Below, piece by piece: positions 8,451-14,837 of a DNA stretch of 64,000 nucleotides (position 1 is its first letter; every line of letters starts with the position of its first letter). A model generated the notes under the pieces. That model did not search any database. It saw only the letters and a program-made list of their open reading frames with translations, and was not told the DNA's origin. The DNA comes from JANQEU01 sp965228045 (lineage in GTDB: Bacteria > Bacteroidota > Bacteroidia > Cytophagales > Cyclobacteriaceae). Made by a program: the position numbers and the translations under genes. The stretch is taken from positions 3,906,001 through 3,970,000 of the forward strand of contig OZ245789.1 of assembly GCA_965228045.1 (NCBI GenBank), in the 5' to 3' direction.

Positions 8451-9311
8451 TTACAGTGCCCATGTGATCATCATGGACCCTCCAATATACGCAAATGCCT
8501 CTACAAGGGCTGCTCCCGTGTTAGGGTGCTCCTGATTGACAATTTCATCAGTCAGTTTCTGCCCCGGAAGCAGAATTCTGTCTGTCAGAAACCTGGCTAT
8601 CGGAAGAAAAATCAAACCAAATCCAAGGTTAAACGCTACGTCTTCCGCTGTAGTGACCCAACTAACAAAATCGTGCATTAATGCATTCCGAATCAAGTTG
8701 GCTATGGCAATAATGGCTCCGGCATAACCTACGGCCACGGCTACATTACCTTTTACAATATGATCATGAATGTCATAGGGTGTTATCAAGTTGTAGGTAT
8801 AAGTGGTCCCTATCAGAATGATTTGACCTCCAATCCAGTAAATGATCGCTGTGGTCAAAGGACCTGCCGAACCATGGGATTCGCCGTAAACGGCTCCAAG
8901 GATGATCAACCCTGTTGCGATTGCGTTTGCTCCTTCTACAATTCCGGTTCCCACATTTTTGTCCTCAAGGATCTCTTTACCAATCTTGAAACGGGAGAAA
9001 ATCAGCCGGTCGTTGAGAGTTTTGGACATATTCAGGAGCACAATGGCTAAAAGTCCAAATGACCCAATGGAAATCAGGTCAGCTACGAGGCCATGGCTGG
9101 GGCCAAGCACGGCACTTCCAATGGCCAAAATCAGACCAATGAAATACCCTACATAAGCAAAAGAAAATGCGAGGTTATCGTTTTCTACCAGCTCGTAGGC
9201 GACTTTGGTATTCTTGTTGAAAAGCTGGTAGGCAAATTTCCCAACCAAAAAAAGCACAAAGCTGATCGTAACATAGATCAGCGTAGAGATGATGTCATCC
9301 AGTAATATCAT
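8451..9311 (-). CDS. DUF350 (YjfL-type) membrane protein, two tandem domains
   Basis: The 286-residue protein is almost wholly hydrophobic, with about eight transmembrane helices in two repeated four-helix units (residues 1-140 and 145-286). Each unit carries DUF350-type features. FAYVGYFIGLILAIGSAVLG in the first half corresponds to AVGYAGAIIAIANLI in the second, and both halves contain an ILEGANAIATG-like or ALVEAFAYIGG turn. The family has no established biochemical role. In Escherichia coli, yjfL neighbours the PspA homologue yjfJ, and here too the gene lies in a PspA operon. A channel or membrane-state sensor is possible. It sits 1 nt before the spermidine-synthase-like gene and follows the RSGY-rich lipoprotein gene. 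Confidence 0.85.
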   Translation of the reverse strand: MILLDDIISTLIYVTISFVLFLVGKFAYQLFNKNTKVAYELVENDNLAFSFAYVGYFIGLILAIGSAVLGPSHGLVADLISIGSFGLLAIVLLNMSKTLNDRLIFSRFKIGKEILEDKNVGTGIVEGANAIATGLIILGAVYGESHGSAGPLTTAIIYWIGGQIILIGTTYTYNLITPYDIHDHIVKGNVAVAVGYAGAIIAIANLIRNALMHDFVSWVTTAEDVAFNLGFGLIFLPIARFLTDRILLPGQKLTDEIVNQEHPNTGAALVEAFAYIGGSMMITWAL

Positions 9312-9343
9312 AGTGATGTTAGGTTTGTGGTTCTAATTTCCGG

Positions 9344-10087
9344 TCACTTTCCAAATCCTCCACTTCGTGACCTGGAACTTCCATAGCTTCTGGAAGTCCG
9401 GCTTCCAAAAGACCGGGAAGTGCGATTGGAGACCCGTCGCTTGAATGAGGAAGTATTTCGGCTCCAACTGCTGTTTGGATTGTTGGTTCGGCTGTAAGCG
9501 CTGCCTGTACCGTAATATCTGCCTCCCGAGGTAGTAGTAGGCCCATAATATCTTCTGCCGGATCCACGGTAATTTCTATCCCAATCGTTGTAATAACCCC
9601 TGGATACCGGATAACTGCCCATCCTGAACATGCTGGAAAGGAAGGCGTATTGTCCATAAAAAGCCCAGAAACTGCTGCCACCGGAATTCTGCCAATGTCC
9701 GTATTTTGGATTTCCTACGTAATTATTATAGCCAGGAGGAGCGACCGACTTGGTCAATTGGCCCGTGCTGTCTCTGGCTGCAATCTCCATCCCCATGTCA
9801 TTGACGTACTGCTCAAATTCATCCGGACTCACCTCATGCCATTCAGTGATTACCTCGTTAATATCACCATTTCCTCTGTCCCGGATTATTCGATACTGAT
9901 GGTAGTATTTTTCAAAAAAGTTACCTTCCACGTTCATGTCATGAAGTACGATGGAATACACCTCATCTGTAGGAAGATCCCTTACGATCTCATCCAATGG
10001 GCTTTTTTGAAAACTGTTGGAACCGCATCCCAGTAAGAAAACTGAGAGTGCTGTGATCAATAGTGTTTTTGATGTGAGTTTCTGCAT
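9344..10087 (-). CDS. Lipoprotein with Arg/Ser/Gly/Tyr-rich tail
   Basis: The 247-residue protein has a signal peptide ending in a good lipobox, FLLGCGSN, with the lipidated Cys at 21. Residues 25-135 are a folded-looking region (DEIVRDLPTDEVYSIVLHDM, EWHEVSPDEFEQY). From about residue 140 the sequence turns into low complexity rich in Gly, Tyr, Arg and Ser, ending SRSRSGGFGK, which gives a strongly basic, probably disordered tail. The family is uncertain; DUF4247-type lipoproteins, which I recall near DUF4178/DUF350 genes, are a candidate I cannot confirm. The gene is preceded by the DUF4178 gene (1 nt gap) and followed by the DUF350 gene. The basic tail could contact phospholipid or peptidoglycan surfaces, which is speculation. 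Confidence 0.75.
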   Translation of the reverse strand: MQKLTSKTLLITALSVFLLGCGSNSFQKSPLDEIVRDLPTDEVYSIVLHDMNVEGNFFEKYYHQYRIIRDRGNGDINEVITEWHEVSPDEFEQYVNDMGMEIAARDSTGQLTKSVAPPGYNNYVGNPKYGHWQNSGGSSFWAFYGQYAFLSSMFRMGSYPVSRGYYNDWDRNYRGSGRRYYGPTTTSGGRYYGTGSAYSRTNNPNSSWSRNTSSFKRRVSNRTSRSFGSRTSRSYGSSRSRSGGFGK

Positions 10088-10088
10088 T

Positions 10089-10640
10089 TTATTTCCTTTC
10101 GTTTCCGGGTATTATGTTTGAAAACTGATACTCCTTTAATACTACGCCTGCATGCGCCTCAACGTTGTGCTCATCCCATTGAGTGATTGAAATGACTTTC
10201 TTCTCGTCTTCCGAATAATAATCCCAGGATATGAATTCCTCCCACTCTTCCTTCTCCTTACTGCAATCCCTGCAGTAGCCGGCACTATCTTCTTCCATAT
10301 GGTATAGCTCGCCCTCGTAGTGTATTTTCCTTGGCGGACGCTCTTTCTTTTCCACCTCTTCCATCACATCCTCCTCGATCTTTCTAAGCTTAATGGACTT
10401 CATAAAAGTGATGTCAAGCTCATCGTCGTCTTCAATGTGAAGATACCCTGCATCATCTCCGCTGTCAATTTTGAATTCAGCCGTGAAGTTTTGGTTGCCC
10501 CAATCGTATTCCCACATTTCTTTCACCACCCAGGACTTCATGTCAAAATCGAACACGAATCCAATATCCAGGTTTCTTAGCGAAAGATTTGTGACGTCAT
10601 ACGCAGGTTCGGCTTTTTTCTTTTTGAAGAAATCAAACAT
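10089..10640 (-). CDS. DUF4178 domain protein
   Basis: The 183-residue soluble acidic protein has no signal peptide. The DUF4178-like core covers about residues 15-175: WVVKEMWEYDWGNQNFTAEF, then RKIHYEGELYHMEEDSAGY, then WEEFISWDYYSEDEKKV and ISITQWDE. A CxxC pair (CRDC) lies near residue 123 and could bind metal or be redox-active. The N terminus MFDFFKKKKAEP is basic. DUF4178 proteins have no assigned activity but recur beside PspA, DUF350 and spermidine-synthase-like genes. The gene lies between a 50-residue membrane protein (1 nt upstream) and the RSGY lipoprotein gene (1 nt downstream), so the operon assignment is strong. A cytoplasmic adaptor role is only a guess. Confidence 0.75.
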   Translation of the reverse strand: MFDFFKKKKAEPAYDVTNLSLRNLDIGFVFDFDMKSWVVKEMWEYDWGNQNFTAEFKIDSGDDAGYLHIEDDDELDITFMKSIKLRKIEEDVMEEVEKKERPPRKIHYEGELYHMEEDSAGYCRDCSKEKEEWEEFISWDYYSEDEKKVISITQWDEHNVEAHAGVVLKEYQFSNIIPGNERK

Positions 10641-10641
10641 A

Positions 10642-10794
10642 CTATTCTACAAATACCTTTTTAAAGAGATAAAGCACGCCAAGCGCAATCAGGAGTATGA
10701 TCCCTACACGAAACAGGACTCCAAACATGAAGCTGAAAATGAAAATGAATAAGGTCACGATCAGCACAGCTTTGAAAATATTCAATACCACCAT
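10642..10794 (-). CDS. 50-residue single or double-pass membrane miniprotein
   Basis: Reading the gap between pspA and the DUF4178 gene on the minus strand gives an intact frame from ATG at 10794 to TAG at 10642. It encodes 50 residues, starting MVVLNIFKAVLIVTLFIF and ending LYLFKKVFVE. Nearly all of residues 9-43 are hydrophobic, with a single arginine (FRVG) that could mark a turn, and the ends are lysine-bearing. It is separated by 1 nt from the DUF4178 gene and by 42 nt from pspA on the same strand, which argues that it is real despite its size. Size and position recall PspB/PspC-type membrane partners of PspA, but I see no sequence relationship to them. Confidence 0.65.
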   Translation of the reverse strand: MVVLNIFKAVLIVTLFIFIFSFMFGVLFRVGIILLIALGVLYLFKKVFVE

Positions 10795-10836
10795 TACAAT
10801 ACGAAGTTTATATTTTTAATATCCAATCAGAAAGGA

Positions 10837-11550
10837 TCACTCTTTTTTATCCATTCCCAGTTTGGCTTTCAGTGCTGCCAGGTCATCTGCAGCTTTTACC
10901 TCTCCGGAATCACCTAAGGCTTTATCTATCTCATCATCCAGGGTTCTGCTCTCGCCAGCCACATCTCCGTAAGCTTCTGCCAATGCTTCCTGCTGAGCAA
11001 CTTTGTCCTTCATTCTTTCCAGCATCGAAACGGTGCTGGAGGAATCGATCTGAGCCATTTGTTTATTGACTTTGGCCGTAGCCTCGCTGACTTTCACCCG
11101 GGCCTTCAGGGTCCGCAATTCATTTTCGTATGCACTGATATCCGACCTCAACTTTTTTACCTTGGAGTCAAGCTGGGACACGTTGGTGTTAAACCTGTCC
11201 ATCTCATTCTTTGCCTGGTTCATGGCCGCAGTAAACTCTTCTTTCTTGGCAAGCGCTTCTCCTGCCAGCCTGTCGGCTTCCGCTCCCTCGAGTTCACCAC
11301 TCTGTGCTTTCTTCAACAGCATTACCGCCTTATTCTCATAATCTGAGGCTTTAGACTTGTTGCTCTGTACGTCATTCTTAGCCCGAATTGCCATGGCTTT
11401 TACCTCGGCCAATGCTTTCAAACTCTCATCAAGATCCTTTTTCAGATCTCTTATGCCCTGTTCTGTCATCTTGATGGGATTCTCCATCTGGTCTATGGCC
11501 GAATGAGCTTCTGCCTGACCCACTTTAAATAATCTTTTAAATACGCCCAT
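10837..11550 (-). CDS. pspA: PspA / IM30 (Vipp1) family membrane-stress protein
   Basis: The 237-residue protein is almost entirely helical and coiled-coil. The N terminus, MGVFKRLFKVGQAEAHSAID, is the amphipathic membrane-binding helix typical of PspA/IM30. It is followed by QMENPIKMTEQGIRDLKKDL, which corresponds to the family signature where an EDP-type motif is usual, and then by long coiled coil to about residue 185. The tail (GESRTLDDEIDKAL, AALKAKLGMDKKE) fits the late helices. Family members are ESCRT-III-like and assemble on damaged inner membrane to preserve proton motive force. The gene is second in the minus arm, after the YbjN/CesT-like gene. There is no pspF, pspB or pspC here, so control must differ from the enterobacterial system. 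Confidence 0.9.
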   Translation of the reverse strand: MGVFKRLFKVGQAEAHSAIDQMENPIKMTEQGIRDLKKDLDESLKALAEVKAMAIRAKNDVQSNKSKASDYENKAVMLLKKAQSGELEGAEADRLAGEALAKKEEFTAAMNQAKNEMDRFNTNVSQLDSKVKKLRSDISAYENELRTLKARVKVSEATAKVNKQMAQIDSSSTVSMLERMKDKVAQQEALAEAYGDVAGESRTLDDEIDKALGDSGEVKAADDLAALKAKLGMDKKE

Positions 11551-11575
11551 TTTTATAGTTGTTAATTGTTATGTC

Positions 11576-11968
11576 TTATTTACTTAATTCAATCAGCTCA
11601 TCTGCATACTCACTAAGCAACAATGCCAGTGAATTGAGAGTAGCTTCAATTTCATTCAGATCGAGGTTTTCACACTCGTGTGTATTTCTGAAGAAGACTT
11701 TTTTCCCGGACTCGTCCAGCGCGAAGGCTCCATGAATGATGTCCCTGTTCTTGATCAAAAGTCTTTTGAACACATCCTTGTTGTCACTTTTGATCTCAAA
11801 CAGGAATTGTTCCACGATCAGCATGGGATCAGCAATGATCAAAACGATGTTGGTCATGCCTTCATCCTCCTTTTCTACCACAAATACTCCATCTTCCTCG
11901 TCTTCCTGTACGATGTTAAAATCCAGTTCTAATAAATAGTCTTTTACTTTCTCGAAATATGATTCCAT
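11576..11968 (-). CDS. YbjN / CesT-Tir-chaperone-like protein
   Basis: The 130-residue acidic soluble protein has the pattern of the YbjN/type III secretion chaperone-like fold. An N-terminal helix (YFEKVKDYLLEL) is followed by strands containing VFVVEKEDEGMTNIVLIIAD, a central helix, strands with GAFALDESGKKVFFRNTHE, and a long C-terminal helix with LNSLALLLSEYADELIEL. It has no signal peptide or membrane segment. It is the first gene of the PspA arm, 25 nt before pspA, behind a good promoter. Proteins of this fold act as dimeric chaperones or adaptors, so holding or tuning PspA assembly is a reasonable hypothesis. The fold call is from pattern, not from a profile match. Confidence 0.6.
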   Translation of the reverse strand: MESYFEKVKDYLLELDFNIVQEDEEDGVFVVEKEDEGMTNIVLIIADPMLIVEQFLFEIKSDNKDVFKRLLIKNRDIIHGAFALDESGKKVFFRNTHECENLDLNEIEATLNSLALLLSEYADELIELSK

Positions 11969-12001
11969 TGTCGTCTTTTACGTTTTTCGGTGAGCGGAAT
12001 C

Positions 12002-12033
12002 CGAAGTTACAATCTTCCGGAGTATTGCTCAAA
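12002..12033 (-). promoter_or_regulatory. Candidate promoter of the PspA-arm operon
   Basis: On the minus strand TTTG (12030-12033) is followed by exactly 20 nt and then TAACTTCG (12002-12009). This is one mismatch from TAnnTTTG with consensus spacing. The predicted start site near 11995 gives a 27-nt leader to the ATG at 11968. The site lies in the divergent gap shared with the XRE regulator gene, so binding by that regulator could affect both directions. Confidence 0.5.
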
Positions 12034-12073
12034 TTTAATTACATTTACGAAGCAATCAGCTAAAAGTTATAGA

Positions 12074-12865
12074 ATGGCTCAAAATATTAGCAAAAAATTT
12101 TCTTTCATTGGAGAGAACATCCGGAAGATCAGGGAAGCTAAAAAGATAAGCCAGGCAGATTTTGCCAAGCTTTTCAATCTTGCCAGACCCAGTGTAGGCG
12201 CGTACGAGGAGGGGCGATCCGAACCCAAGATAGATACACTTATTCAAATCGCTAATCATTTTAGAATATCCATTGACTTACTGCTGACTCGTAAGCTTAC
12301 GGTCGCGGAGATCTATAGTTTTGACCAGTTGAATAAAAAACTGGATGCAGTTCATAATAAAAGAGAGAAGCCTGCTGATGGTTTTTTGAGTATTCCTTTT
12401 GTCTCCATGGCAGATTATGTGGACTACATCGTCAAGCACCGCAATAAAGACTATCTATCGGGACTGAAACAGGTTGGCTGTCCGGTAGAATTACCTCCGG
12501 GATACTATATGGTTCTGGAAATGAAAGGTTCGGAAATGGAATACGAGCAAAATGGGATTCGGAATGGTGACTTGCTGATTTGTCGCAAAACTTCAATTGG
12601 CCAACTAAAGCACAATAACCACGACATTGTGACCATGGTAACGAGTGATGACATCATTACCCGTAGATTGCTTAAATCAACCAAAAACAATCTTGAAGTG
12701 ATTACAGATGACCACTCTCGCACTGAGACATCCATTCCCGTCTCCGAAATACTTGAAATATGGCTGGCAGTTGGTGCATTCACTTCGAAGCTAAATCCCC
12801 CCACAAGAGTGGAAGAAAGACTTAGCAAGCTGGAGGAGGCCCTGAAAAACCTGGAGAAAAAGTAG
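12074..12865 (+). CDS. XRE-family regulator with S24/LexA-like C-terminal domain
   Basis: Taking ATG at 12074 gives 263 residues. A helix-turn-helix lies at residues 12-70 (NIRKIREAKKISQADFAKLF, then SVGAYEEGRSEPKIDTLIQI). A C-terminal S24-like beta domain lies at about 142-235 (GYYMVLEMKGSEMEYEQNG, NGDLLICRK). Ser153 occupies the nucleophile position of LexA/CI repressors, but the region where the catalytic lysine should be reads IITRRLLK, with Arg instead. Self-cleavage is therefore doubtful, and dimerisation or ligand sensing is more likely. A frame extends upstream to 11990 but would cross the promoter of the divergent operon. The gene is divergent from the PspA arm and is a candidate regulator of it. 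Confidence 0.8.
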   Translation: MAQNISKKFSFIGENIRKIREAKKISQADFAKLFNLARPSVGAYEEGRSEPKIDTLIQIANHFRISIDLLLTRKLTVAEIYSFDQLNKKLDAVHNKREKPADGFLSIPFVSMADYVDYIVKHRNKDYLSGLKQVGCPVELPPGYYMVLEMKGSEMEYEQNGIRNGDLLICRKTSIGQLKHNNHDIVTMVTSDDIITRRLLKSTKNNLEVITDDHSRTETSIPVSEILEIWLAVGAFTSKLNPPTRVEERLSKLEEALKNLEKK

Positions 12866-12875
12866 GACTCCCAAT

Positions 12876-12883
12876 TATTTTTG
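12876..12883 (+). promoter_or_regulatory. Candidate -7 promoter box of the peroxiredoxin gene
   Basis: TATTTTTG matches TAnnTTTG exactly, 11 nt after the stop of the XRE gene. It would start transcription near 12890 with a leader of about 68 nt. No TTTG is evident at the -33 position, so confidence is limited. Confidence 0.35.
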
Positions 12884-12957
12884 AAAATGTAAACTTCCTC
12901 CGGCTGCCGTGCGTTTGATTAATTCAATCGATTTTCAAACTAAAACAATCTCAAAAA

Positions 12958-13593
12958 ATGGCTTTAAGAATCGGAGACGATGCACCAAACTTCAATGTGG
13001 AAACGACAGAGGGTACCATTGACTTTTATGAATGGCTGGGGGATAAATGGGGAGTACTCTATTCGCATCCTGCGGACTATACACCAGTATGTACCACTGA
13101 ACTTGGGCGAACCGCTCAGCTAAAACCTGATTTTGAAAAGCGAAATACTAAGGTACTGGCTGTAAGCGTGGACGACCTGGAATCACACCAGGGATGGATA
13201 AAGGACATCAACGAAACACAAAACTGCACTGTTAATTTCCCAATAATCGCAGATCCGGATCGGGTTGTAGCCACCTTATATGACATGATCCATCCGAATG
13301 CCTCTGCCACAGCAACCGTGAGATCCGTATTCTTTATCGGACCTGATAAGAAGATCAAAGCATCTCTTACCTATCCGGCAAGTACGGGAAGAAACTTTGC
13401 GGAGATCCTACGTGTGATTGATTCACTGCAGTTGACGGCTAACTTTAGTGTGGCCACGCCGGCTGACTGGACCCATGGACAGGATGTGGTGATCACTCCT
13501 GCAGTGACAAATGAGGAAATACCTTCGAAATTTCCAAAAGGTCACAAAATGATCAAACCTTATTTGAGGACAACTCCTCAACCAAACATTTAA
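12958..13593 (+). CDS. Peroxiredoxin, Prx6 / 1-Cys type
   Basis: The 211-residue cytosolic protein has a thioredoxin fold with the peroxidatic motif SHPADYTPVCTTELG. Cys45 is the peroxidatic cysteine within PVCTTE, the signature of the Prx6 group. ATVRSVFFI supplies the conserved active-site Arg, and the C-terminal part (VATPADWTHGQDVVITPAV, KMIKPYLRTTPQP) is the typical Prx6 extension. It reduces hydrogen peroxide, organic or phospholipid hydroperoxides using an external thiol. There is another cysteine at about residue 89, but no resolving cysteine in the 2-Cys C-terminal position. It stands alone between its own candidate promoter and a strong terminator at 13602-13637. Confidence 0.93.
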   Translation: MALRIGDDAPNFNVETTEGTIDFYEWLGDKWGVLYSHPADYTPVCTTELGRTAQLKPDFEKRNTKVLAVSVDDLESHQGWIKDINETQNCTVNFPIIADPDRVVATLYDMIHPNASATATVRSVFFIGPDKKIKASLTYPASTGRNFAEILRVIDSLQLTANFSVATPADWTHGQDVVITPAVTNEEIPSKFPKGHKMIKPYLRTTPQPNI

Positions 13594-13601
13594 TTGATTG
13601 T

Positions 13602-13637
13602 AAAATGTCCGGCTTTAAAAATGAAGCCGGACATTTT
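13602..13637. terminator. Strong bidirectional intrinsic terminator
   Basis: A perfect 14-bp inverted repeat (13602-13615 with 13624-13637) encloses an 8-nt loop. Each arm contains the core ATGTCCGGCTT or its complement and is flanked by A/T runs (AAAA at one end, TTTT at the other). It lies between the convergent ends of the peroxiredoxin gene (stop at 13593) and the DUF1684 gene (stop at 13641), so it can serve both. Confidence 0.9.
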
Positions 13638-13640
13638 CAT

Positions 13641-14525
13641 TTAATGGTAATCCAGCTCCCCGGCTTCAATTCTAGTGGCAAGCCTGTTCTGTGCCGGTGG
13701 AATCAGACACGTGGCAAAGTCCGTGAAAGCGCAAGGTGGATTATAAGACTTATTGAAATTCAGGACTGTAGTTCCTCCCGTACCGGGGTTGGCAGTATAC
13801 ATGTACCTTCCGCTGCCATACGTTTCCACCGCACTGGTTTCATCAGAGAATATCACAAATAATTCATCTCCTTCAGGCATTACATCCAAGGTATAAGGCT
13901 GATCCCGTAATTTGAATTTTAGCTGACCCGGAATTTCAGTGATGTACTCTATACCCAACACATCTGTCATGGGGACTTGTTTCGGAATGGGAAACTCTTC
14001 GTAAACCGCATCGACAATAAATTCAGGATTGAAATCGAAATAGCCAATCTCAATGGCTTGCTTCAGCTTAGGGTGATCAAGGTCAAGCAACCGTACACCG
14101 ATTTTTCCACCTCGCTCCAATACATACCACAGAAACCTCCCTCTCCTCATCAGCATTCGCTCTTCCAACAAAGGATCGAAGACCAATGCCTCCTGTTGTA
14201 CCATGCTGTCGACTTCCACATCCGCTAAAGCAGACCTGAATGTAACACTTCCATTTTCCAGTGAGAATGAACCTATTACCTCAGGAGCCATTTCGGGGAA
14301 AACGATATCATTGGTAGAGTCAGAACCAAAGGTGTTTTCTCCCTCAGACAGCCAATACAATCCTGCCAGATTCAGATATCCCCACGTAGATTTCAACTTC
14401 TCTATTCTCTTTACCTTCCAGGACTCCCAATCCTCAACAGATTCAGAACTTCGTGTTTTATCCTCTCTTTTGCCGGAGCAGGCCAACAAAGAGCCGATCA
14501 TAAATATTGTAACTACTATGCGCAT
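13641..14525 (-). CDS. DUF1684 family lipoprotein
   Basis: The 294-residue protein has a short signal peptide and lipobox SLLACSG (Cys16). The body matches the DUF1684 pattern: WGYLNLAGLYWLSEGENTFG near residue 50, FPEMAPEVIGSFSLENG, and the C-terminal signature ETYGSGRYMY then NFNKSYNPPCAFTDFATCLI, ending NRLATRIEAGELDYH. DUF1684 proteins have no proven activity. The conserved NPPCAF...TC element with two cysteines and the closing E/GE are invariant-looking and may form a catalytic or metal site. The gene stops 4 nt from the shared terminator. The CDGSH gene upstream ends only 6 nt before its start, so the two are probably co-transcribed. Confidence 0.85.
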   Translation of the reverse strand: MRIVVTIFMIGSLLACSGKREDKTRSSESVEDWESWKVKRIEKLKSTWGYLNLAGLYWLSEGENTFGSDSTNDIVFPEMAPEVIGSFSLENGSVTFRSALADVEVDSMVQQEALVFDPLLEERMLMRRGRFLWYVLERGGKIGVRLLDLDHPKLKQAIEIGYFDFNPEFIVDAVYEEFPIPKQVPMTDVLGIEYITEIPGQLKFKLRDQPYTLDVMPEGDELFVIFSDETSAVETYGSGRYMYTANPGTGGTTVLNFNKSYNPPCAFTDFATCLIPPAQNRLATRIEAGELDYH

Positions 14526-14531
14526 ACTTGA

Positions 14532-14768
14532 TTACAAAATTGATTTATGTGTGCCATCACAAAATGGACTGTCGTCCGAATGTTTGCATTGACACAGGTA
14601 ATACATTCCTGATTTCTCCACTCTAAACACCTTGGGTCTACCCTGAGAATTTGAGTGAGATCCGTCACAAAAAGGTTGATTGGACGATTGGCCACAGCCA
14701 CACCAGGAGTAACTTCTTCCGGCATCCAGATTTACTGCTTTCGGTTCTTTGGCGGCAATCTTTGTCAT
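14532..14768 (-). CDS. Double CDGSH iron-sulfur domain protein
   Basis: The 78-residue protein contains two complete CDGSH-type 2Fe-2S motifs of form CxC-x2-S/T-x3-P-x-CDG-x-H: CGCGQSSNQPFCDGSH and CQCKHSDDSPFCDGTH. Each would bind one cluster through three Cys and one His, placing it in the small microbial tandem-CDGSH class. I chose ATG at 14768, giving MTKIAAKEPKAVNL; a frame-compatible TTG at 14786 is less likely. Such proteins act in electron transfer or cluster storage, and the partner is unknown. It precedes the DUF1684 gene by 6 nt on the same strand. Confidence 0.88.
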   Translation of the reverse strand: MTKIAAKEPKAVNLDAGRSYSWCGCGQSSNQPFCDGSHSNSQGRPKVFRVEKSGMYYLCQCKHSDDSPFCDGTHKSIL

Positions 14769-14837
14769 TCTATTGAGGTGGGGCAAGGTATGTAATCAAG
14801 GTTGACGATCAAAGGTTATTTACACCAGGAGCAGCAA

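Noticed and set aside
9319..9681. 120-residue minus-strand frame
   Set aside because: It lies in a different frame inside the low-complexity tail of the lipoprotein gene at 9344-10087; the lipoprotein frame has a signal peptide, lipobox and operon spacing.
12911..12938. GTTTGA...TCAAAC inverted repeat upstream of the peroxiredoxin gene
   Set aside because: Only 6-bp arms with a 16-nt AT-rich spacer; too weak to call an operator.
14532..14786. Longer CDGSH protein starting at TTG 14786
   Set aside because: An ATG at 14768 gives a more natural N terminus and the family's usual length.
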